Positions 7,446 to 15,232 of a stretch of DNA of 64,000 bases are shown here, in pieces. The notes beneath the pieces are model-generated. The model was not told where the DNA came from. It was given only the letters and a program-made list of their open reading frames with translations, and did no database searches. The stretch spans positions 45,474-109,473 of the forward strand of contig CAZEFT010000011.1 in NCBI GenBank assembly GCA_964511495.1, written 5' to 3'. A program made the translations under genes and the position numbers. The DNA is from Litorimonas sp964511495 (lineage in GTDB: Bacteria > Pseudomonadota > Alphaproteobacteria > Caulobacterales > Maricaulaceae). How positions within the stretch are numbered: position 1 is the stretch's first letter; each line of letters starts with the position of its first letter.

Positions 7446-9476
7446 TTAAAAGGTCGAGGTCAAACCCAAGAATAAAGTTCTAGGACGTCCGGGGAAATAA
7501 CGCTCATTGCCAAAAGCAAAATCAGCGCGGTTTGCATAGCGTGTGTCGAAAAGATTATCGACTCGGCCAAAAATATCTACACCATCGTTCAGACTATATC
7601 TGCCACGTAAGACAAAAACATCATGCCCGGAGTAACGTTCTGTATTACCCGGATTGGTAAAATAAGCACCCACATGACGCCATTCCACCCCAAAGGTCGC
7701 ACCGGACACAGGTTTCAACTCTGCCCGAAATGTCGCCAATGTATCGGGGGCCGTATCCACACGGTCACCTTCGGTAATATTATTCGCCGCTGAGCCTTCA
7801 TCCAATGAAAAATCATAAATATGTTTGGCAAGTGTTCCGTCCGCCGAGACGCTCAACCAAGGCGTCACATCCCAACGCCATGACGCTTCAATTCCACTAT
7901 GGCGCGTTTTACCATTCACGACATTAAACCCATTTGCATTGCGAAAGAAAAAATTGTCTTTCCATTGCGTGTAGGCCGCCAACTCGATTTTCATTGTTTC
8001 CGTGAAGCGCTTATAACCGATTTCCAGACTGTCGAGTGTTTCAACGTCTGCTTCGCCCGCAACTTGATTAAGCTGAATAGAGTAAAGGTCCGTGACTTGC
8101 GGAGCGCGGGAGCCTCTTGCGGCACGCATATAATATATAGCTCCATCATCCGCCTCATATCGAAGACTAGCTTTTGGCGTGATTGTCAGAAAGTCGTCTT
8201 GCCTGTCATCGACACGAATGAAACGCCCCGAGCGACCTGTATCAGCCTGATTATCATAGTCATAATGTGTGTATTCAGCACGCGCTCCAATATCGAGGGT
8301 GAAAGCCTCGCCTAGGTGAATATCTTTTTGCGCATACACCGCACCGACCAGCGCTTTGACGTCATAATCATAGTGGAGGCCTTGGACGAAAGAAAAGCGG
8401 CTTGGGTTCTCTTGGAACTCAAAAAGACGGCCTTCAGTCCATTCCAAATCCGCGCCGACATTAAAATCATTGCTAAAAAAGGCAGTTTGCACCCCGACCG
8501 AGCTATGGGCATTCTCCTCCAACGCTTGTCCTGGCACGAAATGGCGTAAAAAGCGAAGCTCTGCATGACGCGCATAGGGCGTAACACTCAATGTTTTGTC
8601 GTCATAAGTGCGGCTGAAACGGGCTTGAGTGCGATAGGTCTTACCGTCACGAAATGCTTCTGGGTTGGGGTTTGTAAACCGAATTTCATCATCCAAATAG
8701 GCGTCATCGCCCTGAATAAATCCGGCAGTTTCCTGATTAAGGTTTTGAAAACTGGAGAGCCAATCGATATTCCAAACTCCCAATTGATCCCGATACCTCA
8801 GCTGTAGTTTTTGTTGGTCGTAACCACTTTCTGAGCGGAAACCACCATCACTTACAATCAATGCCGACGCCCGGATTTTGTTGAACCCATCACTATTTTT
8901 TAGGCCCAGATTGATTTGTCCGGACAGATAGCCATCTTCTCCCCAAAGAAGTTTGACACGATTATCGGCACCCATTTGCAGGGGCTCGATGTTAATCAAA
9001 CCGTGAACCGCGTTAGAGCCATATTGTACCGGGCCCGGCCCTTTGAATACTTCGACGCTCTTGGCAAACTCTATCCCGCTTTCGAACAGGCCATTTACAT
9101 TGGCAAAGCCTGCCGCCCGCAGAGGAACACCGCCTTCCAGATAGAGAAAGCTCCCTGCTCCGGCTCCGCCTGTCAAAACAGGAGATCGTAAAGCCGTCAA
9201 ATGTTCCTGCCCACTACCGCGATGAATATTGACCCCCGCTACAGTATTTAACAGCTCGGCGGGGTGGATGGCTGAGACGGTTTCTAACTGCTCCGCAGTC
9301 ATCACATCCAAACTAGCGGGTAAAGTCGCAACGGATTTCTCCGTGTCATAAACCCCCGTCACGATTAACTCGTCTGAGTGATGTTCCGGTTTGTCAACGT
9401 CTTGTCCGTAAGCATTGGGCGCCGCAGCACTACACAGCGCGGCAATGAAAAGGGCCGGAAAAAATAGCCGCTTCAT
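7446..9476 (-). CDS. TonB-dependent outer-membrane receptor
   Basis: This is a predicted active-transport porin of about 676 residues. It has a signal peptide ending near NAYGQ, a plug domain (LPASLDVMTAEQLETVSAIH to LINIEPLQMG) and a long beta-barrel ending in aromatic Phe (LGLTSTF). The ligand cannot be read from sequence; the barrel resembles siderophore/heme-type receptors. It lies directly downstream of the tetR gene and near a divergent AlkB-like monooxygenase gene, so uptake of a hydrophobic substrate or of iron for the di-iron enzyme is possible. The start at 9476 is chosen from the signal peptide; ATGs at 9515-9518 are alternatives. Confidence 0.9.
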   Translation of the reverse strand: MKRLFFPALFIAALCSAAAPNAYGQDVDKPEHHSDELIVTGVYDTEKSVATLPASLDVMTAEQLETVSAIHPAELLNTVAGVNIHRGSGQEHLTALRSPVLTGGAGAGSFLYLEGGVPLRAAGFANVNGLFESGIEFAKSVEVFKGPGPVQYGSNAVHGLINIEPLQMGADNRVKLLWGEDGYLSGQINLGLKNSDGFNKIRASALIVSDGGFRSESGYDQQKLQLRYRDQLGVWNIDWLSSFQNLNQETAGFIQGDDAYLDDEIRFTNPNPEAFRDGKTYRTQARFSRTYDDKTLSVTPYARHAELRFLRHFVPGQALEENAHSSVGVQTAFFSNDFNVGADLEWTEGRLFEFQENPSRFSFVQGLHYDYDVKALVGAVYAQKDIHLGEAFTLDIGARAEYTHYDYDNQADTGRSGRFIRVDDRQDDFLTITPKASLRYEADDGAIYYMRAARGSRAPQVTDLYSIQLNQVAGEADVETLDSLEIGYKRFTETMKIELAAYTQWKDNFFFRNANGFNVVNGKTRHSGIEASWRWDVTPWLSVSADGTLAKHIYDFSLDEGSAANNITEGDRVDTAPDTLATFRAELKPVSGATFGVEWRHVGAYFTNPGNTERYSGHDVFVLRGRYSLNDGVDIFGRVDNLFDTRYANRADFAFGNERYFPGRPRTLFLGLTSTF

Positions 9477-9525
9477 TTCTGTGCGTAATTCGAGTGAAAG
9501 GGTGCTGGTTTCCATCATGGTTACA

Positions 9526-10086
9526 CTACGGAATAAGTGCATCGAGCAGTCTTAAAGTGAATTTTTGAAGTGTCTCAGGAGAGCGATTATCAAAGGTCAT
9601 AATCGCCACCATATTGGCCGCATTATTAATGATCAGCGCATCTGTTGTATTCTGCAAAGCGGGCGGAAGATTAGCTTGAATCAAGTCCAACACACGGCCT
9701 TCCATCTCCAGATAAGGGGCGCGCAAATCAGGATTAAACGACACCGACCAGACCAGATATGCTTTGACGGTCGCGGGATGTTCGGCAATCATTTTCTCAT
9801 AAGCTTCAGAGAGAGCCAAGACTTTGGCTTTGGCATCGCTTGCACGCTCCGGAACCGACTCGAACATCGCGATAATTTGTGCTTCAATCTCTTGTAACAC
9901 ACCCAACATGAGTGTCTCTTTTGTGGGGAAATAATTGAAAACTGTTGCTGTCGATACATTCGCCCGTTTCGCAATGTCGCCATGGCCCGTTCGCTCAATA
10001 CCCATTTCGGCGAACGTTTCAATTGCAATGCTAACCAGCATGGCTTTACGCTTTTGAGGGCTCAAACGACGACGGCTCTCGGCCAT
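9526..10086 (-). CDS. TetR/AcrR-family transcriptional regulator
   Basis: This protein has 186 residues. The N-terminal helix-turn-helix is plain: IERTGHGDIAKRANVSTATV followed by FNYFPTKETLM, the TetR recognition-helix pattern. The C-terminal domain is all-helical and family-specific. The gene is divergent from the alkB-like gene and upstream of the TonB receptor gene on the same strand. The perfect palindrome at 10178-10213 is its likely operator, which would put the monooxygenase, and perhaps tetR itself, under its control. That link is inference from position. Confidence 0.9.
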   Translation of the reverse strand: MAESRRRLSPQKRKAMLVSIAIETFAEMGIERTGHGDIAKRANVSTATVFNYFPTKETLMLGVLQEIEAQIIAMFESVPERASDAKAKVLALSEAYEKMIAEHPATVKAYLVWSVSFNPDLRAPYLEMEGRVLDLIQANLPPALQNTTDALIINNAANMVAIMTFDNRSPETLQKFTLRLLDALIP

Positions 10087-10089
10087 AAA

Positions 10090-10116
10090 ACAGACTCACT
10101 TTTAATGACAGACTCA
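10090..10116. repeat. 9-bp direct repeat just upstream of tetR
   Basis: ACAGACTCA occurs at 10090-10098 and again at 10108-10116, with an 18-bp period, directly before the tetR ATG at 10086. The spacing is close to two helical turns, so the two copies could be bound on the same DNA face. It could equally be a chance duplication. Confidence 0.4.
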
Positions 10117-10163
10117 TTGTAAATTTAGGTCACTCCATGGCTCGTACCGCATCATTAAGCAAG

Positions 10164-10169
10164 TTGACA
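10164..10169 (+). promoter_or_regulatory. Putative -35 element of the alkB-like gene
   Basis: TTGACA matches the sigma-70 -35 consensus exactly. A -10 element would fall 16-18 bp downstream, inside the left arm of the palindrome (around TATTGATA at 10186-10193). A repressor bound to the palindrome would then block polymerase directly. The -10 match is only fair. Confidence 0.5.
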
Positions 10170-10177
10170 AAGCCAAA

Positions 10178-10213
10178 AACCTCTCTATTGATAAATTTAT
10201 CAATAGAGAGGTT
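10178..10213. promoter_or_regulatory. Perfect 36-bp palindrome, probable TetR operator
   Basis: The left half AACCTCTCTATTGATAAA (10178-10195) is followed with no spacer by its exact reverse complement (10196-10213). The palindrome ends 3 bp before the alkB-like ATG at 10217. Its right arm contains the GAGAGG Shine-Dalgarno sequence (10206-10211), and its left arm overlaps the predicted -10. It can therefore work as a DNA operator and, if transcribed in full, as an RNA hairpin hiding the ribosome site. Confidence 0.8.
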
Positions 10214-10216
10214 GTC

Positions 10217-11374
10217 ATGACGTTCTTAGAGACATTAAGCGAAAAACCGGAATGGAAACGGCATTTGTGGTTGATTTCTTTGACCTTCCCGACAACGCCG
10301 CTTTTAGGCATTGGCTTGGCATTGTTGACGGGCAATCCACACTGGGTTTGGCTGCCTGTCGCTATGTTTTATATCCTTGTGCCTGTGCTCGATTTTATCG
10401 TTGGCGATGACAAATATGACCTTTTGGGCCTAGTTCAAGACGAAGCGCGGCAATCAAGCTTTTATAAGTTTATGGTTCACGCTCTTCTGCCCTTTATTTA
10501 TGTAACGTGGATTGCAGGAGCCTGGTTCTTTACGAAAGAGCCTTGGCCTTGGGACGTCTATCTTGCGCTCGGCATCAGTCATGGTTGGGGTTTGGCTTTC
10601 GCCATCAATTCAGGCCATGAAACCGGCCATAAAACGGATAAACTCTCCAAATGGATTGCCATCTTCATGCTCCTGCCTAGTTTTTATGGTCACTTCCGTG
10701 TGGAACACAATATGGGACATCATTCCGATGTGGCGACCCCACGCGATCATGCCACAGCCCGTTTTGGAGAAAGCTATTACGAATTTGCGAGCCGAGAATA
10801 TCCGGGGGCGTGGAAGCGTTCATGGAAGATTGAAAGTCGACGCGCCGCTCGCAAGGGCTACTCGCGCTTCTCTTTTAAAAACGAAGTGGTCGCATCCACT
10901 GTCCTTGCGCTTTTGTTCTGGGGGACAATGATGGCTATTTTCGGGCTTCCTGTTTTGGGTTACCTCCTTCTGGCATGGTTTATTTCCTCTACAGCTTTGA
11001 CGTCTCAAAACTATATAGCACATTACGGACTACTCAGAGACAGGCGGCCAGACGGAAAGTTCCTGCCGTGTCAACCGCATCACAGCTGGAATTGCAACCT
11101 GCTCATCACAAACCTCACGAGCTATAATCTGGCGCGTCATTCTGACCATCACGCCAACCCAGCACGTCATTACCAATATTTGCGACAATTCAGAGACGTT
11201 CCCGCCCTGCCCTATGGTTATATGGTGATGTTTCTCATTGGCTTTGTCCCGCCGCTCTTTCGGAAAGTTATGGACCCGCTTGTCCTAAAAGGTGTGGATG
11301 GAGATATGAGTAAAGTCCTGACAAAAGACTTTGTACGTGAATGGGAAAAACAACAGGCCGCTCAGGTAAACTAG
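10217..11374 (+). CDS. alkB: AlkB-like membrane di-iron monooxygenase (alkane 1-monooxygenase family)
   Basis: This 385-residue integral-membrane protein hydroxylates a terminal methyl group in known family members. Several membrane helices surround the histidine boxes: HETGHK (134-139), EHNMGHH (163-169) and RHSDHH (307-312). The signature usually written NYxEHYG reads NYIAHYG here, with Ala at 268, and the usual LQRHSDHH reads LARHSDHH, with Ala at 306. All box histidines are kept, so the di-iron site looks intact, but substrate or redox partner may differ from true alkane hydroxylases. No rubredoxin gene is nearby. Expression is probably controlled through the palindrome just upstream. Confidence 0.87.
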   Translation: MTFLETLSEKPEWKRHLWLISLTFPTTPLLGIGLALLTGNPHWVWLPVAMFYILVPVLDFIVGDDKYDLLGLVQDEARQSSFYKFMVHALLPFIYVTWIAGAWFFTKEPWPWDVYLALGISHGWGLAFAINSGHETGHKTDKLSKWIAIFMLLPSFYGHFRVEHNMGHHSDVATPRDHATARFGESYYEFASREYPGAWKRSWKIESRRAARKGYSRFSFKNEVVASTVLALLFWGTMMAIFGLPVLGYLLLAWFISSTALTSQNYIAHYGLLRDRRPDGKFLPCQPHHSWNCNLLITNLTSYNLARHSDHHANPARHYQYLRQFRDVPALPYGYMVMFLIGFVPPLFRKVMDPLVLKGVDGDMSKVLTKDFVREWEKQQAAQVN

Positions 11375-11421
11375 ACCTTTTTCTTGCGCATCAATACAAA
11401 GCCATTCGCAAACCGTAATAC

Positions 11422-14400
11422 CTAATGAGTCGACGGTTTTGATGTCTTCGTCTTTGATGATTTAGATGCCTTGTCCGGATTCGATACCTGAAGCGGAATT
11501 TTCTGTGACACAACATTCAAATCCACTTGCGGGAACGGAATAGAAACACCCGCTTTCTCCAGAGTTTTATTGATCTCCGTGTGAATAATATGCGTCATGG
11601 GCACACGATCATCAAAATTGCGAAGGAAGACCCGAACTTGGAAGTCTAATGAGCTATCCCCAAAGCCCATGAATAAGACTTGCGGAGGTGGTGTTTCCAA
11701 AACCTTAGGCAAAGATTTGACCGTTTCCAGCATCAGCTCCCGAGCACTCTCCGTATCTGATCCATAGGCAATACCGACAGGTACGATGAGACGCGTCACC
11801 GAGTTAGACAATGTCCAGTTGGTCACCCGTTCACTGATGAGGGCTTCGTTCGGTATGAGGATTTCACGATTATCCAAATCTGAGAGGGTCGTCGCACGAA
11901 TTTTAATGCGCGAGACCGTTCCGCTTTGTTCCCCAATCGTGACATAGTCACCAATTCTTATCGGGCGTTCAAACAAGATGATTAGACCAGAGACAAAGTT
12001 CGCAATGATTTTCTGTAAACCGAAACCAATACCCACTGAGAGACCAGCCGCAACAAATTTCAGTTGAGACCACTCAAAACCCATACGATTAAAGCCCATA
12101 ATGATGCCAACCGCGACGATTGTGTAGCCCAAAATCGTGACAACGGCGTAGCGTGTGCCGGGATTAACACCCAATTTATTCAAGACGAAAATTTCTAGGA
12201 AACCGGGCAAGTTACGCGCCGCGATGAAGGTCAGACCCAATATCACGATAGATTGAAGGATATTCCAAAGTGTAATTGGCACCTCGATAGGATTACCTGT
12301 TGAGGCATCCAATTCACTTGTTTTAATGGTCCAAACTTGAACACTGTCGAAAATTGACAGAGCGGGGACAAGAGACGACCAGTTCATCCACATCAACACG
12401 GCACAGGCGATAATAATCAGTGTGTTTAAAAGCTGTGATGATTGACGGGTGAGTGTCGAGACATCAATTTCTTTCGTGTCCAAAGGTGGCGGTGGCGGCA
12501 TTTCTTCACCACGTTCTTCGGCTTCCGCCTTCTCTTTTCGAGCTTTGATTGCAGCATCGCGGCGCTCAACTGCTTGGCGGTAACGTAGCTGTCTCTGCGC
12601 GACCACAATCATGCGCCGGATTGTACCCCAAACAACATAGGTCATTAGCAATAAGACGCCCGAAGTGAAAAACCGCCATAAAAGTTCATCTGCCGTCTCA
12701 TAGTAACCCGCAGCAGCCACGACAGCGGCCCCAATTGGCCCAAAAATTAGGATGGATGACACTAAAACTCTGTGGCGCGATAAGAAACCTTCATCTGCCT
12801 TTGACTTGATCAGTTTACGGTCCCACCAAATCACTTTGAAGCCGAAAAAGGCCACTGTCAGAGCGGTAAATATAAAGACGAAGAGTGAAAAACCTTCATA
12901 AACATCTGGGCTATTTATATCCGTCGTCAGGGCCAGTAATCCCGAAGACACGCCCACTACCGGGACGAACCACCGAATTTCTTTATTCACGGCTTTGCGC
13001 AAATCGTTGGGCATTTTAAAGTGTGCACTGAAGAGAGATTTTTCTTTATCCCAAGCCCGCCAAGTCAGCAAAATGAAGGTGAAGATGGCAACATAGAAAA
13101 AGGCGTTTTCCAAGCCTTCGATGAACGGATCAGGAACATCGACCAAGCCCATCAAAGCCCCCAAAAGAAGGAAGAAAAGCGGCAAGGGTGCCGCAATTAA
13201 AAAGCCGGAGAGTATGACCGCTGGCGTATGCCATGCGCTGTCCTGTCTGACCCGCCCAACTTTACCGGCACGGGACTTTACATCCTCAGTAATGGTCGGT
13301 CTCGCACGATAGAGGCCAAAAATAATCAATCCAACTAACAAGATCAGCGGCCAGAGGCTTTGCGCTTGAACCAAGTATGTATTGGTCATCAAGCTGAGAT
13401 GCTCCGCAGAGAAGAGCTCTGATGCACCGCGTAATATTTTAGGAGCCCAATCTAAACCGATTGCGGGAACGCTCGGAATCCAGAGAAGTTTCTCGTCCAG
13501 CAAAGTCTGCAATTCTTGCGTAGAATCTAAATAGTCTCTGCGCGCAGTTTCCAACTGGCGGAGATCATTCACCCGTGCCGTGCCTTCTGTTGCAATACGC
13601 ATCAATAAAGTTCTTTGGGAATCATTAAGAGCCTGTAGGGCGGCGATATCGGCTTCAGTAAAGTCAGGAATCGTGGCATCTTCCATACGCGCGCGCTCTA
13701 GAACCTCTTCCGGGTTCACACGGCCCAATGGCAGGTCGCGTAAAGCTTCCTGAGCAATCAATCTTTGCCGCGTGGCATCCACCAAATCTGATTGTGTTTC
13801 TTTTACAGTAGACCTGATTTTTTGCACAGATGTCAGTTGATTGCCGAGTCGTCTCAGAGTGGCACCGGCAAGTCTGTCCAAACTGTCTAATTCAGAGAGT
13901 TGTCTGGCAACATTTAGGTCTTCGAGAACAATATCCTGCCGCGATCGGGCCGAAGCTGTGGCGCGTGAAATTTCTGACTCGGAAGCCGCCAAAGCCGTGA
14001 CCTGTTCGGCAAGCTCTTTATTGCCTTCAGCGAGTTCAAATAAAATCGGATGTTGTTCAGCATAGGTTTCTGCTTGAGCTTCAATGACACGTTTTAACGC
14101 AAGCGCATCATTTAAACGCCTTTGCCCCGTCCGCTCCTGTAAGGCCTGAACTTCTGCTGACAATTTGCGAGCACGTAAGTCTGCCAATGTCTGGCGAGCG
14201 TCCATAATTTGCAAACGTTTAGGCAGGCCTGTTATCTCCTGCTCCAACGCCGCGATTTGTAGCCGTCTGTAATTATTTCGTATTCGCAAATTTGCCAGTC
14301 GCGCTTGGCCAACAGCATCACTGTCAACCTCTCCGGCATCATTTATGGCGGATGTGATTTTTGCTAATTCGGCACGCGCATTTGTGAGTTCTTCAGGCGC

Positions 14401-14898
14401 ATTGAGCTGACGCGCCGTAATGGTTTGCAAACTTTCGCGGTAGCCTTCGAGTTCTGCTCGAACCGTCCGCAATTCAGATTCTTTCTGAACCAACGCCTGT
14501 TCCAAAGCGAGGAGATCATCCTGACGCATTTCATCACCGTCAATCGTCATAATAGCATCAAGATCAGCTTCTAGATCTTGATTGGCCGCTTCAATTTCTT
14601 CTTGGATTTTTACAAGCGTTTCCGGGCCGTTTTCTAAAACAGCTTCAAACTGTGAACGCTGTTCTTTGACTGAAACCGAGTCTTCTAGCCGCTGTTTGGC
14701 CTGCTCATATAAATCTTTGGCAACTTTGACCTGCTCTTCAGTCAACTCTTGATTGCCTTCCAAAGCCTCTATTCGGCTGTCAATTTGACTGGCCGTCATT
14801 TGTGGCGATGTCTGTTGTGCCTCAACACTGATTGAAACTAAAAAGAAAGTCGCTGAGAGCCATAAAGACAAAAGCAAAAAGCGAATGAAAGCTGTCAT
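11422..14898 (-). CDS. Large mechanosensitive channel of the MscS/MscK (DUF3772) type
   Basis: The protein has 1158 residues. It has a signal peptide (VSISVEAQQ), a long periplasmic coiled-coil domain of about 480 residues rich in Leu, Glu, Gln and Ala, a block of about 11 membrane helices, and the C-terminal MscS domain. The MscS pore and beta domain are clear: SVGIGFGLQKIIANFVSG, then FERPIRIGDYVTIG, and NREILIPNEALI. It should release solutes on hypo-osmotic shock. The start at 14898 has a strong Shine-Dalgarno, AAAGGAGAGG (14905-14914); the longer frame to 15030 adds unlikely residues. A Ser/Thr/Lys-rich tail ends the protein. Confidence 0.92.
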   Translation of the reverse strand: MTAFIRFLLLSLWLSATFFLVSISVEAQQTSPQMTASQIDSRIEALEGNQELTEEQVKVAKDLYEQAKQRLEDSVSVKEQRSQFEAVLENGPETLVKIQEEIEAANQDLEADLDAIMTIDGDEMRQDDLLALEQALVQKESELRTVRAELEGYRESLQTITARQLNAPEELTNARAELAKITSAINDAGEVDSDAVGQARLANLRIRNNYRRLQIAALEQEITGLPKRLQIMDARQTLADLRARKLSAEVQALQERTGQRRLNDALALKRVIEAQAETYAEQHPILFELAEGNKELAEQVTALAASESEISRATASARSRQDIVLEDLNVARQLSELDSLDRLAGATLRRLGNQLTSVQKIRSTVKETQSDLVDATRQRLIAQEALRDLPLGRVNPEEVLERARMEDATIPDFTEADIAALQALNDSQRTLLMRIATEGTARVNDLRQLETARRDYLDSTQELQTLLDEKLLWIPSVPAIGLDWAPKILRGASELFSAEHLSLMTNTYLVQAQSLWPLILLVGLIIFGLYRARPTITEDVKSRAGKVGRVRQDSAWHTPAVILSGFLIAAPLPLFFLLLGALMGLVDVPDPFIEGLENAFFYVAIFTFILLTWRAWDKEKSLFSAHFKMPNDLRKAVNKEIRWFVPVVGVSSGLLALTTDINSPDVYEGFSLFVFIFTALTVAFFGFKVIWWDRKLIKSKADEGFLSRHRVLVSSILIFGPIGAAVVAAAGYYETADELLWRFFTSGVLLLMTYVVWGTIRRMIVVAQRQLRYRQAVERRDAAIKARKEKAEAEERGEEMPPPPPLDTKEIDVSTLTRQSSQLLNTLIIIACAVLMWMNWSSLVPALSIFDSVQVWTIKTSELDASTGNPIEVPITLWNILQSIVILGLTFIAARNLPGFLEIFVLNKLGVNPGTRYAVVTILGYTIVAVGIIMGFNRMGFEWSQLKFVAAGLSVGIGFGLQKIIANFVSGLIILFERPIRIGDYVTIGEQSGTVSRIKIRATTLSDLDNREILIPNEALISERVTNWTLSNSVTRLIVPVGIAYGSDTESARELMLETVKSLPKVLETPPPQVLFMGFGDSSLDFQVRVFLRNFDDRVPMTHIIHTEINKTLEKAGVSIPFPQVDLNVVSQKIPLQVSNPDKASKSSKTKTSKPSTH

Positions 14899-15232
14899 TT
14901 CTTGCCTCTCCTTTAAAACCAAAGGTTCATTTAAACCTGATATGCTTTGCGACTTTACACAGTCTTTCAAACGTGGCTCTAACGTCTCTAAGGGGGATAG
15001 TCCATTATCATCATTATACAAGGCTTTCACATCTAGGAAGTTTAATGCTGTCTGACCTTGCTCAAGGCATTATTTATAATTGTCATTGATAACGACTCTA
15101 CGGAATGCCTTTACTATCCCCTCGTCCCGTAAAGTCTGATTTGCGCCTCGGAGGGGCAATAACTCGACGCAAACTACATACGACTGACGCATATTTTGGT
15201 TCCTTTTCCATTTCCCCTTGCTAAGGGACAGC
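14899..15232. other. Divergent intergenic region between the MscS-type gene and uup
   Basis: These 334 bp hold no convincing gene. They contain the MscS-gene Shine-Dalgarno (14905-14914), a TATAAT-like box on the minus strand (15013-15018) without a good -35, and a near-consensus EcfG-type element on the minus strand (GGAAC-N16-CGTA, 15179-15203). The uup Shine-Dalgarno AAGGGA lies at 15223-15228. Confidence 0.5.
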
